From NCBI GenBank assembly GCA_024449915.1, contig JAMZAV010000024.1:682001-746000 (forward strand): DNA of 64,000 nucleotides. The letters run 5' to 3'. Each line of letters starts with the position of its first letter. The stretch's first letter is position 1. The stretch comes from Sweltsa coloradensis. Its lineage: Eukaryota > Arthropoda > Insecta > Plecoptera > Chloroperlidae. The notes beneath the pieces are model-generated. The model made no database searches. It was given only the letters and a program-made list of their open reading frames with translations, and was not told where the DNA came from. Below are positions 22,090 to 35,020 of this stretch, one piece after another. A program made the translations under genes and the position numbers.

Positions 22090-25000
22090 TTCCACACAAT
22101 CATGACTTATTTTCTGTTGGAGGACTTTAGTTTTTAAGCGGACCAAGCCAACGCCATCGACGCGCGAACAATGGCCAACCAGAGACAGGTATTTGATATA
22201 GGAAACACCAAATGGTTGGCCATAACCCACCCGCGCGCAGTGAGGCGATTCGTATTTTATTATGTTGCTAGGACGGCTCAAAAGTCACCAATTACACAAG
22301 AGCTGACGGATATAGTCCATATTAGAAGTCAAAGCGGGATCTGTATACCAGGGACCTTCTTCATTGGACTCGAGCTACTTGACCAGCTAGCCTAAACTAT
22401 TCATTGCAATCAATATAGAAGACTTTTTTTCGCCTCCATGACTTTTGTCGAGAGTGCCTGGTGATGTCAGTCGGGGGGGGGGGGGGGGGCAAATAGGATT
22501 TAAAAACTCGGTATTATCAGGGAATCTAATAATATATTCGCCAACGTGAATACATATAAGCAGGAATCCTAGCTCGACAGCGTGGACCCAGAGCACGGCG
22601 AGCCGCTGAGCTAGCTCTCAAGTGTGCGCTAAATCGGCTCCGAGACTATTTGCTCAGGTTTATAATTCCCGCATTAATCTCCTAAGTATCACAAGTGGCT
22701 TTACAATTCCGTTCTTATCAATATTGAGCTCGCGATGAGGCATGCAGCTACTTAGTATTATGTTTAGTGAAATGCTTCGTAGATCTCCGCTTGCCACGAA
22801 CAAAGCCGAAGAATACATACACGTAATCAGTTCAAGCCTCGAATCAGAGAGATCACTTGTTATGTATGGAAATCTTATCTTATCTAAGTCGCTTAAATGT
22901 CAGAAATTAGAATTAATCTTTTATTTGGTTTAAAGCCAGAGAACTCTTAACAAATATGTTCTTGTTGTAAAGAGAATATCAGCTTATTTGGCACATCAGT
23001 AAATTAAGAGATTTATCCGTTTCGTTCTTCACAATAAAACTCTTTATATGTTCAAGAAGAGTAATAATCTTTTGGGGAATCAAATCATTTACGTGTTTCT
23101 GAACTGATTGCATGTTAATACCAGTTTGACATTAATGGGACTCGAACTATATTGACTGGGTCTTGTAATTACTCTTTTTCCATTAAGATTCATAAATCTA
23201 CACGTGTACTTACTTTCTTCTATTGTAAGCTGAGGGATGAGCTATGTTACAAAAGAAGGTGGGTGAATGTTGTGTGACAAATAACAAATGTGCAATGATA
23301 TAAAAAGAAGAAACAAGAAGAAGTGAGTGAGGAGAAGTGACAGAATGTACCCCACAATTGACGACTATCACACAAACAATAATACATAAACGGTAAAAAT
23401 AATTACGTTATTCTTTGTAGGCCCCATCGATCAGTGTGTAGAGTTGATATAAACCTCGGCGTTTCCTCCCTTCACCTCTTGAGAGCGATCTTGCGGGATC
23501 GTCGGGAGAGTTGTTGTCTAAGCCGATTGCCCCCCCCCCCCCCACTGAGAAACACCACCCTACATTTGTTAGTCCTTCAACTGAATCGTTAATCCAACAC
23601 AAGGTAATGAACAGCAGACAATGTTAGTATACAACGACGCCACGTACTATTATGTTTTGATCTGTGACGTTTCATCGAAAACCTCATCTTGTTCTTTTCC
23701 AACTTGGAAGTGAGTTAAATGGAGCAGAAAAAGAACGTACATGGATTTGTACAATATATACCGTATTATATTTTGAATTAACATCACTGTTAATAATGCA
23801 TTTTGTATGCCAAACACATTTTAGTCTCATTTAATTTAAAACACTTGTTATCTACATTTAAAATTTAAAATTATGTCTTAAAAAAGTTCCATCGAAATTA
23901 AATAAAGTACCATTTCTACTTTTTCGGTACTATGTTAAATTGAATACAAATAATAAGTGACAATAATTCTTAAATTAAGGTGAAAATATAACTTTTGTAG
24001 CGTATTAAAAAATACATGGAGAATGTAAGTAGTTAATCATGTACACTGTGCACGTCAAGCTGAATAAAGTTATTCATATTCTATATTTTAATTGTATTTT
24101 TGTATTTAATTTTAATATATTTTATTTGTAATGCAACATCTATTATCACGAAGCGCTATTTTCTCTTATCTCTACTAAAAGGTCGATTCCAATGCTACCA
24201 ACCCACGACAGTCGTTTCTGCCCACTCGGTGTGTTATTGACATGATAACGTGAAGCACTACGCAGCTTACTTGGACCTCGTGGGTTGGTATTGTTGTAGT
24301 GGTCGAGAGAATATACACCTACTCAGTATTCATTCACTGTAGAGGGCAGTGTGTTGTGGCTTCACCCATTGATATTTAACTACTGTAAGGCTAGATTAGC
24401 AGTGTCCAATACTTCCGCACAGGCGCGAGCGTAACAAATTGAAGCGTCGAAAATCCAGTTCAAGATGGCGATTTGGCGTTTTAATTTATGCTTTTTCAAA
24501 GCAATAAAGTATTTTACTGGATTGTGTGATATGGTTTTAGCTTGTGCAGCATGATATTGAATAAACAGAAACAATAAGACGTTATTGCATAAGGAAATTT
24601 AGTAATCATTTGATGTTAAAGGCTAGTATGCTCAGCTGTCAAACTGGCGGCCATCTTTAAAAAATATTCGGTCTACAAATAGCTCCCATTTAATTAACAT
24701 GCAAACTGGGATTTCAAGATGGCTTCTAATTGTAACGGAAGTGGACCACCGACTGCTAATTTAGCCTACTATAGGGGTTTAATATCAATGGCTTCACCAC
24801 TCTACCCTACGCCAGGCCAGCGATCATTCTATATACGATTTCATTTTATGCTGAAAACGATGCGATGGAAATAATTGAGAATAGATTCATAAATTATACA
24901 AACTTCAAAACAAAATAATTTAAAGGACGATTAGAAAGAAATGTGAGATGACTAGATTGTCAATGTTTTCCGAGGAAGTGCAGTAATTTTATTGTTATAT

Positions 25001-26542
25001 TTGAAATTATTGTATTTGTTGTGAATTATAATAATAACATGGCAAATGAGTTATTATTGGTTGTGTGTAAATTTTCATCGTTTCGTACTAGCTGTCTCTA
25101 ATCCTTGCCAATTGTAACATCTTAAGTCTAAACTGATACTGACAGGAAACGTTTGGTTGTGCAACGTAAAGGAAGTGACAAGTAAAACTCTTGGTGTGAC
25201 ACAGGGTCCCATCATGTCCCCACAGCGGTTTTGTCTGATATTTTAATGTTGCACGGTGGCTTCTAGTGGTTGGAATATGAATAGCGGCTGAAATGTATAC
25301 TTATACGAAGTCTTCATGTTAAGAGTGGTAATAGCTTACATTATTGATGGATTTAATAGCTTTATATTCGGAAAGAATAGTTGAATAAGTCAGTAACTTG
25401 CTATGATTCTAGTGGAGAATCAGAGCAGAGTGTCTGAACTCAACTGATAACGGTTTGTGTTGGTTAGTATTATTATAAAATTAAAATTGAAGTGAACATA
25501 GCCTACGATAATGGGATGCAAGTATAGTAGCAGCTATAAGAAAAATGGAATACAACAAGGAGAAACCAATGGAATAACGGGAGTGTTAAGTGTCTATCTA
25601 ACCTATTATTTTATGGTCGCTGGCAATGATGTTTGTAAGGCAGATCATTTGACAAGTTAATATGTGTATTCAATGCATTTGTGTGTAACTTTGGGTGTGT
25701 GTGCAAGTGTGTGGGGCTGTGGGTGCGAGATTTACGTATTTGTCTCTATATCAAAAATATGTATAAAACCACAGTCGTATAATTTAACGTCTTGCTTTCT
25801 TTCACATTCGAGTTGTGAACTCCATAAGCATACAATCATGCATTGTAAATTGTAATCAAAACCATTTATTGTAACAAATAAACGATTGCCCGGCTTGAGC
25901 ACAAATTGCCAATAATAGAAACCTTAGCGCCCTATGAATTATTTGCTGAATATTTATCTCAACAGTCGACATTATTTCTCAATAGAAAACTCAAGTCTTA
26001 AGTCCATGCAAAGAAAATAATTTTAAAAATTATACTACTTTAAAATAATAATCCCTGGGAATCATCAATTATTTGAAGATGTTTCTAACTAGAACCAGCG
26101 TAAGAATATTTCACGTGTTACGGTAAAGACAACTTTTTTATCTGCCAATTAGATATTTTTAAGCTGTTTATTGAGCACTAACATCGTTTGAACTTGGAGA
26201 GATACAGCATTAAAACTAATTGGAGAGTCAATCATTGTTTGCGATCCCAAAGGAAAGACTTTTCGAAAGCGTTTGATTCAGAATGTCAATATTAAAAATC
26301 TTAATTATCGTTTTAGCTTTTTGAAGATTTCAGAATGACGAAAGAAGCTCGTACTCTTATGCTGTCTTTTAATATTCTATGATAGAATTGCAATTATTTT
26401 TTACCTCTGTTACAGTGACGTTGACGAAAAAGAGAACAAAAACAAGGAACTGAGTCAGATTATGTGCTGGTAAATGCGGAGTTTATTTTCAAGTAACTTT
26501 GGACAGGAAGTGTGTAGAAAGAAATAAGCCTCATAATGAGTT
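22090..26542. other. 4.4 kb without a recognised gene
   Basis: AT-rich sequence with a G17 run (22473-22489), a C14 run (23530-23543) and a 13-bp perfect inverted repeat TACCAACCCACGA at 24196-24208 and 24278-24290. Open frames are all under 75 codons and none is recognised. A frame at 22171-22395 has ordinary composition but no known motif. Confidence 0.4.
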
Positions 26543-27310
26543 ATTGGATGAGCGTAGCGAGCGAAGCAAAGATTCCATTCTACTACACTGGAGAAAAAAT
26601 TCCGGAATGTTTTTTTTTCTTTCTTTTTGTATTTTTGTCTGTTTGTCCCCACACGATTCCGGCTAAACCGATACTCCGATTGCGATGAAATTTTATGGAG
26701 GCCTTCGAAATCTCTGAACTTAGAACTGCCACGTTTTTGAGCGCAATCGAAAAATTATTTCTCATGAAAATCGCAATTTTACGATTTTTTCCGATTTTTT
26801 TAAAATTTCTTCGATTTATAACACCTACATGCTTTATTCGATTTTAATGATTTTTTCACAGAACCTTAATTTTGTGAATTTAGGTATTCGTGTGAAATTT
26901 GAGCGCAATCGAAAAATTATTTCTCATGAAAATCGAAATTTTACGGGTTTTTTCTTTTTTAAATCAATTCTTTGCCTTATAACACCAACATGCTTTATCC
27001 GATTGTAATGATTTTTTCACAGAACCTTAATTTTTTGAATTTATATATTCGTTTGAAATTTGAGTACAATCGAATAATTATTTCTTATGAAAATCGAAAT
27101 TTTACGATTTTTTTCTTTTTTAAATTACGATTAATTAAAAAAATTAAAAATTAAAGTTTATTTTTAATTTAATTTAAATAAATTTTTAAAAAATCTTCAA
27201 CTTAGTAATGATTTTTTCACAGAACAACAGAAAATCCGCATAACACTTGGCTACTCAATGCACCAATTACGCTCATCCAACAACGCGGCGAGACTTAAGC
27301 GTTTTCCTAG
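26543..27310 (+). repeat. 0.77 kb dispersed repeat X, copy 1
   Basis: Starts ATTGGATGAGCGTAGCGAGC, continues through CACTGGAGAAAAAATTCCGG, CACACGATTCCGGCTAAACC and GCGATGAAATTTTATGGAGG, then has about three internal units of roughly 150 bp, each with GAGCGCAATCGAAAAATTAT and TTTTTTCACAGAACCTTAAT. It ends AATTACGCTCATCCAACAAC and GACTTAAGCGTTTTCCTAG. The word TTGGATGAGCGTA (26544-26556) is inverted at 27268-27280 but similarity to copy 2 goes on to 27310. The second copy is at 58792-59565 in reverse. It carries no credible protein, so it is a non-autonomous repeat of unknown class. Confidence 0.85.
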
Positions 27311-27492
27311 TTGTAGAGAAATGGAGTACGCTGAAAGAGGCTTGCTAGGCTTATTATAAGGCGTTGTAGTTAGGTCTACGATCGAAGACGATGAAGCCTT
27401 CCTCTTCACGTGACGAATATAGGTGAGGATGCGAGGATTGTGAGGGTCTAAACAGGTACAAGCGGACAATATCTCAGAATTCACTTTTTTAC

Positions 27493-27607
27493 AGGGTAAA
27501 CCCCTAAGAAATCCTTCAGTTAAGACTGTCGTTGACTGGTATCGAGCCTACGATCTCCCGAACTAGAGTCTCGAGTTTAGCGCTGCAATTTCCTCTATTG
27601 GCTAACT
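27493..27607 (-). repeat. tRNA-derived SINE fragment, family B
   Basis: GGTAAACCCCTAAGAAATCC, TTCAGTTAAGACTGTCG, ACTGGTATCGAGCCTACG (reverse B box) and AGAGTCTCGAGTTTAGCG match the family B order. Diverged copy. Confidence 0.5.
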
Positions 27608-28130
27608 TCAGAAAACTTTTTTCTGAGGTAAACTAGTGACCAATAATAAAGCGTCGTAATATTAAATGTTTAAAGCAATCATATTATTATAATTAAAGGT
27701 AAAATCAACAATTTTCGCACCACGATTCCAAGCGAAATTCTCCACATCAAACTATTGATACGACGGTTAATCATTTATAAATCTGTTCTAACTCAGCTTT
27801 GTGTTCACAGGACAGCGTACGTGGCGGCTCTCCCCTCAAACCTTCAGCAGGGGAGGGAGTTATCTATCGTAAGTGGCAATACCGTGTTTCACGAAATGCC
27901 TGCGTTAATAATCTATTTCGCTAGATATTTAAGCAGTTTTCTCTTCTCAATTAATGATAAATTACAATAATAAACCTCGTTTGAATGTTCAATCTCCAGC
28001 TTCCATCCTACTTGAAAGACGAGCTAGGTGGTGGGGGGTGGTGGAGGGAGGTTTGTTCCAGTAAGCTGTATACTGTAATCTGCTATGTATGTGTATGAGC
28101 AAGTCAAATAGAGCATGAGGGTAGGCGGAC
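27608..28130. other. Unassigned stretch
   Basis: AT-rich, with a GGTGGTGGGGGGTGGTGGAGG-like purine patch near 28025-28050 that is not in family A context. Nothing gene-like recognised. Confidence 0.4.
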
Positions 28131-28161
28131 CTGCAGACAGACAGACAGACAGACAGACAGA
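28131..28161 (+). repeat. (CAGA)n tetranucleotide microsatellite
   Basis: About seven tandem CAGA words. Confidence 0.9.
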
Positions 28162-28892
28162 GGAAGGGCAGGCTCCCCAAGGAGATGTTTCGTTACGCTG
28201 CTTTGACGGGATTATTTGACTACCTCTTAATAACCTAACATTACCCATTAACCTGGCCCATACGGGGGATGGGCGTCTTTTATCTTCTTCGCTGGTAACA
28301 AGATTCTAGTGGGTTTATAATAACCAACCTGAGAACGAAATGCAGCCTCACCGCATAAGATTCAACAGAGCTAGGGCTTGTCTATGACAGGGTACAGCAT
28401 GGGCATATGGTTCCTAACCAACTTTATCTAAACAGACTTTAAAGTAACAGACATTTTTAAAGAAATCCTTGTTAGATCTTGAATGTATATTCTCATATTT
28501 TTGAAAACTAGTTGTTTCAATTTTTAGATAATCAATCTTGTGTATTTAAAAAAAAATACAGGCATTATTTTGGTGAACATGTTTCAAGACATCGTTTTTG
28601 TTTTATGAAACATAACAACCAAACAAACGATAATTCGCAATATTGTATGTTACATTTTTTTGCAAACATCTTCACAGTGAAATTATTATTATTGTAACCG
28701 AGCATCATCAATAATTATGACAAACTTAATTAGAACTCACGAAACACATTGTTAAAATGCCGTAAAGTGATCCTAGGAACTTGCGCAATCGCATAGTGTG
28801 AGACGTAAAACCCAACATCTAGTCAATCGATTAATTAATGAATTAATTTTTCTACCAAGAGGAACCAGATCACGGGTAAAGGAAACACGAGC
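28162..28892. other. Unassigned stretch
   Basis: AT-rich; nothing recognised beyond short poly-A and poly-T tracts. Confidence 0.4.
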
Positions 28893-28918
28893 GACCCGGC
28901 ACCTCCACCAAATTCTGG
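28893..28918 (+). repeat. Family A core-box fragment, copy 9
   Basis: Only the core GACCCGGCACCTCCACCAAA is preserved; flanks do not show the other family landmarks, so this is a minimal or heavily decayed copy. Confidence 0.4.
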
Positions 28919-31900
28919 ATGTGTTGGAAATGCATCGACCACAAACGATATATTGTGAATTTAATGTACCATAGTATAACGCTATGTGAATTTGTATAAT
29001 ATAAGAAACAGTTGGATATGTGCTATAGGTCAATGTGCATTATGGTTTATACATGATTAACTGTTGTAGTTGGTGGGTATTGAAAAATATCATTAAAAAA
29101 CTCATAAAAAATACTTGGACGTTCATATTGAGATGTTTTTCAAAGAGAATGAATTGGGCATGTTGCGTAACGAGGAATTGATTTCTGTCAACTGGACGAG
29201 AACACTAATACGCAGTGGCTGCTGTTTCCAAGGTTACATTTTATCCTTGTCGCCATTAGTGTATCACGTATTTTCTATTTTTCACTCTACTTTTTCTGGA
29301 TCATCTTCTAACTCACTCGAAATCAAACAGGAGACAGATCGCGGGTCATGATGTATGGATTTTCTATTGTCTTGTTTGTGGTTGGGAGGTTACTTTAATT
29401 CATACTATATACGTCATCTTCACATACATACTCTACCTCCTACCTTCCGTGGAATCAACGAGTTGGACAAGAGAGACCAAAACATTCCAACATGAATTTA
29501 TGAAACTACGCTCTTCACTCTCAGGACGTAAAAGGGTGGGTGCTAATTATTTGATTTCTTAGAAAATGTTGTGCAAAATTACGCAATCGCTCTGCCTTCG
29601 TGCTTCTGAGTAGGTGTAGTGAGTTCTGTTTACTTATAAAATGCGCATTGACATCAACATATTTCTATAAGCTCATTGGCCCCATGTAACGCATTCTTAA
29701 AATTGCGAGCTGTTGACGTTTTAACAAGCTCTTTAAACAAAGGCTTCAGAGATATGTTTTTTCCATTTTTCCTCAATTTTCTTTGACAACAAACAATTCG
29801 GTATAAATGATTCTTGATTGATGCGTAACATTCTACTCCGATCACGAGAGAGAGTTAGAATTATGTCCATTGATTTAACCATCACAACTTGATACCACTG
29901 TGGGCATGTTTATGATCGTTTAATTAAATGTGTGGGCAGTACATGCACATGCTTTATAGAATGACGCCTATACTTCTGATAGATCGAAAATGAGGTAAAT
30001 GCGAACTCTAAATGAAACCCGTTGAAGCAGCATATACAATAAATATCAAATTAGTTGATTGCATTACATAGCAGAAGTGTGCTTTATTAAACATAATAAC
30101 TCTTTGAAGCTACACCTACATTCGAAATCGATTTCGTTGATTGCAAATGTTGACACGTGTGCCTCATTAAACAAAGTCTGCACTTGACATACTCAGCGTT
30201 TATAGCCAGCTCATAGAAAATATCGTGTCTTGATTTCACGCGGTTACAGATAAAACAGAAACAGAGTGGCTGATACTTGATTAAAGGCGGCTCAATTATC
30301 AAATAACGATATAAGATAGCCCACCAAAACAATCAAAACGTACAGATAATAGGAAGTTAACTGTTTAAGTCGGTCTTAGTTACAGTACAAGTCGAAAGCA
30401 AATCTAGTTTCTACTTTTTTTTAATTTAACGAGAAATATTTAATTGTATAATTGGACAAAAATAAATAACGTTTTAAAATGTCGTTATTGTCTGCGAACT
30501 ATTGCTTATATTATGATGTTGTTAGAAAATAAATAATTGGTCTATCGTTTTTGTGTTGGTTTAATTTTTGTTTCAGGATAAATAATAAGCAAAGTAATAT
30601 TTTCTTTGAATATTCGGTTCCACGACACTGATTACTGTGATTTCATCCACCTCCCAAGGAAGAATAAACAACTAAGTTAGTTGCCGATATGTAAATAGCA
30701 AAACAGATGAGAGAAGTCGAGTTTTTTAATTCCCTGAAGAGATAGTTAATGCTTATTTATTTTGCATTCGTTAAAAGATTCTTTTGAACCTTTATCTGGA
30801 TTTCTGGTAGTTATTAGTCCTTGTTGACTGGTTAAAGAGATATTAAGACAACATCGAAAAAGGCACCGTTCTATCTATATGTATTTACTCACAGAAGGTG
30901 TCTACTCTTAGATCAATATTTTATACTGGTGATTAATTAAGAAGGCGCAATGTATACGGGACTAGTTTAAAAGAAAACTTCCCTTTGATGTTACAAGCAA
31001 ATCATTACCCAGATTACATTTCAGTAAAGAAATTCAAAATTGCAATTGAAGTTTCAAACATTGTAGTCAATTTTTATATCAAACTACCAAACAAGGTAAT
31101 AATAACAATAGTGAATTTTTCGTCGTGTGAAAACCGTTCGAAGCATGCTTGACCAAGCTAAGGATACTGAATTTTTAATTTTATATGTGTGAATTCTGTC
31201 TTTTTTGTTTTTGTAACATGTATGAGTTCTGCTTTTTTAACATTGCTTTCAATGTTTCTACATTTTTTCTCTAGATCCTACAAATGTTAAACGTTCTTAT
31301 ATTTCATAGCTTATTCCTCATACGAAACCCGTCGCATCCCAATTTATTTGCCCCCTTTTCGCTTCTGAAATTAGAAGTGTTATCTAATGTGGCTGCATTG
31401 TATTGGCGCTCATCTACTTATTTACCCATCAAGCCAAAATTCACAACAGATTAAAACAAAATAATAATATATATATGTTTTTCAATATAAAAATCCAGAA
31501 AAAAACAAACCGTTATAATAAATCGTTTCAGAAGCATGGATGTTATAAAACGACCGAACTCTAAAATTATTAATTGTTAAAATATAATTTATCAGATAAA
31601 TATATGAGACAAATGAATTAAGACGGGCATAAATTAACGCTTATCCGGACCCTTCAACAATACTCATTAGGAACCAATCAGGCGAAGAAAAAAACATTGT
31701 TGTAATTGTAAATCGAAAGACATTACTAAGTCACATGAAATGTTGCGTAGGCTACTGGTACACATCCCAACGGGTTATTTCGTAGGACTATATCAACCAA
31801 TAACATGTGATACAAGTTCTACCAATTCACTTTCGGCTAGAGTAGCAGGACAGTTGTTAGGGTAAAGAAGTTTATACGCTACACTTGATCTATTTGTCGG

Positions 31901-33450
31901 CGCGTCTCGTGGGCATGACAAGAATCTTCAAGTCCGCACGTTCTACACAGACCCTGCCCTAGAAGGGGGCATTAGACTTTTTAAAATGATAGCTTATACT
32001 ATAAGTACAGAAAAATCGAATCTGGTATTGTAAATCAAAAGGAACTTAACTTTTAATTAATATTTAATCCACTTAAATTTTTGTGGTAGTTTTTGTTTGA
32101 AAATTAATTAAAATATATTCTTGGCCGGGATGAAATTCCGACGAATTATTTGTTATTAGTATGAGTACGTGCTCTTTTTGTAAAAACTGTGATTTCACAA
32201 GATTTTTCTGTGATAATGAATGATCTTTGAGATGCGCTGCTGTGCAGGGGTGGTAAACACAACTAACTGATGGCGCCGTGGCTGTCACCCTGCATACTTG
32301 CAACATGACCTTTAGCGTAATACAAAACAGATGCGAATATTTATATTAATATCGTTAATGATGGTTATATTTATTTAGTATTGAAAATAGTTTTAGGGCT
32401 GATACTCATAAATATTGCATAATACGCTTTTCACAGCACCAATAAGTGCACGAAAGTAATAAGTGCACTTTTACTTGCTTATGAATAACTAATACTAACA
32501 ATACATAATATGATGTAAGTAAATTATTACTTTTTCGGAATGTTTCGTCCAATCCAATCTAATGCAGTATATTTCTTGTCTCCAAAAGAGCATTCTAAAA
32601 TATGCTAGCTATGTTTTGAAAAGTTTTTAAACGAAATAAGAATCAACCATGAAAAGTGTAACATATTCGTAATGTTGCAATGCGCAACTAAATAAAAGAA
32701 TCTTTATGTAAGTTTCTGTATTAAAAAAAAAACTTTGTTGTATTTTGGCATTGCCAGTATCAAAAATTGATTTAAGAAGATGTTTAATATTTTACTGAAA
32801 TACAATTAATATTGTAGATAGCCACAGAACGATGGGTAAAACAAAATAATCATGTGAGAACTAAGTTTACACGAATCGTGTTAAAGGGATCGTTTAGCCA
32901 TCAACCAGTTCCCCAATTCTAGCTATTAAATTCCAGTCCGATTTGTTGTATTGCTTCGCCCCAGTCCACATTATTAAAATAATAATAAAATAATAAATAA
33001 TAAACACCGTAAATACCCAACTATCGCTTTGTTTGTGATACAAGCTTAATTGTAAAATGGTGTCCTATTTTTAATTCACCAGTTTGTTTTGAGTGATTAA
33101 CTATTCTCATTTTTTTACATACAAATTAGTAGTTATAATTAGTTTGGAAGAATAAAATGATTACATGAAAACGCAACAAGGTTAGGAAGATTTTATCGCA
33201 TTGTATGCATGCAAAATAACTATGCACGATGATCTAAAAAAGAAATGCAAATGAACTATCTTTGCTCTGGTCTCTCCGATAATTCGTACAAAATACACGC
33301 AGCATAACCCATGACAATAGATTAATTCATCGATTTAAATCTTAGCGAACTGTTTTCTTTTCTTTAAAATCGTCCTCATGTAAGAAACGTGTGTCCGTAG
33401 TTTCCCGACCCCTGCGTCTGAGGCCATGCAAATGGTTGGGGTCAGCTTAC
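28919..33450. other. 4.5 kb AT-rich stretch without a recognised gene
   Basis: Long AT-rich sequence with no tandem array, no tRNA-like box and no frame longer than about 85 codons. A 63-codon minus-strand frame at 29654-29845 and an 81-codon one at 30087-30332 have no known motif. It is the least repeat-marked part of the window, compatible with intron or intergenic DNA. Confidence 0.45.
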
Positions 33451-33530
33451 CTTCCTCGCGCGGCCCCCCTGGACCCTGAACCCCGCGACGCAAGAACTCT
33501 GCTGGAGGCACGTTCTCCTCACCGAGAAAA
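33451..33530 (-). CDS. Orphan candidate exon, GC-rich, product unknown
   Basis: A compact GC-rich block on the minus strand that ends GCGAGGAAG before GTAAGC (donor GT at 33450-33449), a strong 5' splice site. A possible acceptor is the AG of GGATTAAAG just upstream (33532-33531). The frame beginning LGEENVPPAEFLRRG continues without stops to the donor and is rich in Pro, Gly and Arg; a second frame is also open, so the reading is uncertain. The change in base composition against the AT-rich flanks is the main support. It could also be an untranslated exon or a fragment of a GC-rich mobile element. Confidence 0.25.
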
Positions 33531-34277
33531 CTTTAATCCTATCACGTAATGAAAAATTACATCGTCAAAAGATCCATGTCACTTAAAAATATCAAAAAAG
33601 ATGTTAAGACTCTTTTTAAAATATCAAAGAAAGGTTTGGGTTACACGATGCGGATGGGGAGAGGGAAGTGTCATTTCAAATTTACCAGTAAAATGAATTA
33701 TTATGAATGCTTGTTCATCTGAAGAACTACCATGTACATTTTTATTTTAAAAAACTTATTAGTTCTGAAAAGAATAAATATGTTTGCATGTCTCTTGATA
33801 TACTTTTGGTGATAATTATATTATACCAATAATGAATAGACGAAGAAAATATTGCATGTTGTGATTCCTCGGTTGCAACCAGCATTCGTAAATGAATATG
33901 TAGGTACTGGTATGGACTATGGAGGACAGGTTACACATTTTACTTTTTGATTTTAGCTGAGAGTTTTATCTGCGAGGAAAGACACATACTGAGTGGGTCT
34001 TACCATCTTTCCCGCTCTCCTCAAATATTTCATTCAAAATTGCAACAAACGTAATACGTACATAAGGCACATGTGTTCAAAACATTATACAACCAAATCA
34101 AATAAAAAAGATTTAATTTGTACACCTATTTAATACACCAATGTTTCAATTTCAAATTCAAACCAAGAAGGTTTTGCTTCAAGAAAATCTAAGGAATCGG
34201 CAATTCCGGTACAGCTGACATTTCAACAACGTTACACTTTAGGTTTAGGGAGATATTATGGCCGCTACTGTCTGATC
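33531..34277. other. Unassigned AT-rich stretch
   Basis: Nothing recognised. Confidence 0.4.
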
Positions 34278-34450
34278 AGGGAGCGAAGTTCCTCTGTAAG
34301 CATCACTTTTCAGTTCGTCAATCTGGCTGTGTGTGTGTGTCACGTCTAAAAAAACATCTCCTATTGACGCGCTTACCTAGTACCTAGTAACATAGGTACC
34401 GTATTTTTAGTTTTATTTCCCTCTGTACCAGGAGCCTCCACCAACAACGT
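34278..34450 (+). repeat. Family A dispersed repeat, copy 10
   Basis: Starts at the family's 5' end AGGGAGCGAAGTTCCTCTG, then GTGTGTCACGTCTAAAAAAA, CTCCTATTGACGCGC and CAGGAGCCTCCACCAAC. The middle is shortened. This copy helps define the 5' end. Confidence 0.65.
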
Positions 34451-34929
34451 TATTTCAATGCTGATACTGCTATGGTTGAGTGTTTTGCTATGCATCTCTG
34501 CCAATGCAATGGTGCTATAAGTTACTTCAGTTACTATCAGGGCAATCTTCGAATCCAATATAGCTCGGATCTGTCCTAAACTATATTTGCCATCGAAGAC
34601 GGCGTGGATTTTTTAAAACTTAAGCTTAAGGTATATGATTCTATAATGTTTCCTAACATAATGTCCTTTACAGCCATCCACTACAGGCAAACAGAAAGAT
34701 GAGAATTAATTTAGGGAACGTACACCTTATTTTTCGGTTGGATCTCTTTCCCATTATGTACCGTATTGCATTGTAAGGGGAGCCATTTGCAAGGGCGGGT
34801 CTTATCTTGGAAACAAGATTATTTATACTTGTAATTCTTCCAGAGAAGTCCATTCTCCGACCGACTCTTTCAAGTAATATTTTTATTACGTTGGTGATTG
34901 ATTTTAGACGACTATAAAGCGATTGTCAT
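34451..34929. other. Unassigned stretch
   Basis: No feature recognised. The short minus-strand frames at 34373-34558 and 34668-34853 overlap or flank the family A copy and look like chance. Confidence 0.35.
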
Positions 34930-35020
34930 TAACCTCGTTAGCCGGGGATCGAACCCGGTACCCCGCCATCTTTGAACCAACAATTAAAACAGATTGTAAA
35001 GCACCGACTAGATCAGGTGG
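34930..35020 (-). repeat. tRNA-derived SINE head
   Basis: Plus-strand GCCGGGGATCGAACCCGGTACCCCG (two adjacent words) is a reverse B box with a strong T-stem (GGGTTCGATCCCC on the minus strand). The upstream minus-strand part (TCTAGTCGGTGCTTTAC) is an A-box candidate. The acceptor pairing is poor, so a SINE remnant is preferred over a tRNA gene. Confidence 0.5.

Noticed and set aside
22171..22395. Small gene beginning MANQRQVFDIGNTK
   Set aside because: Reads fairly protein-like but no domain, promoter or splice evidence, and the length is within chance expectation.
26543..27310. Classical TIR DNA transposon
   Set aside because: The inverted TTGGATGAGCGTA words are not terminal: similarity between the two copies continues about 30 bp past the right one, and no matching target duplications are seen.
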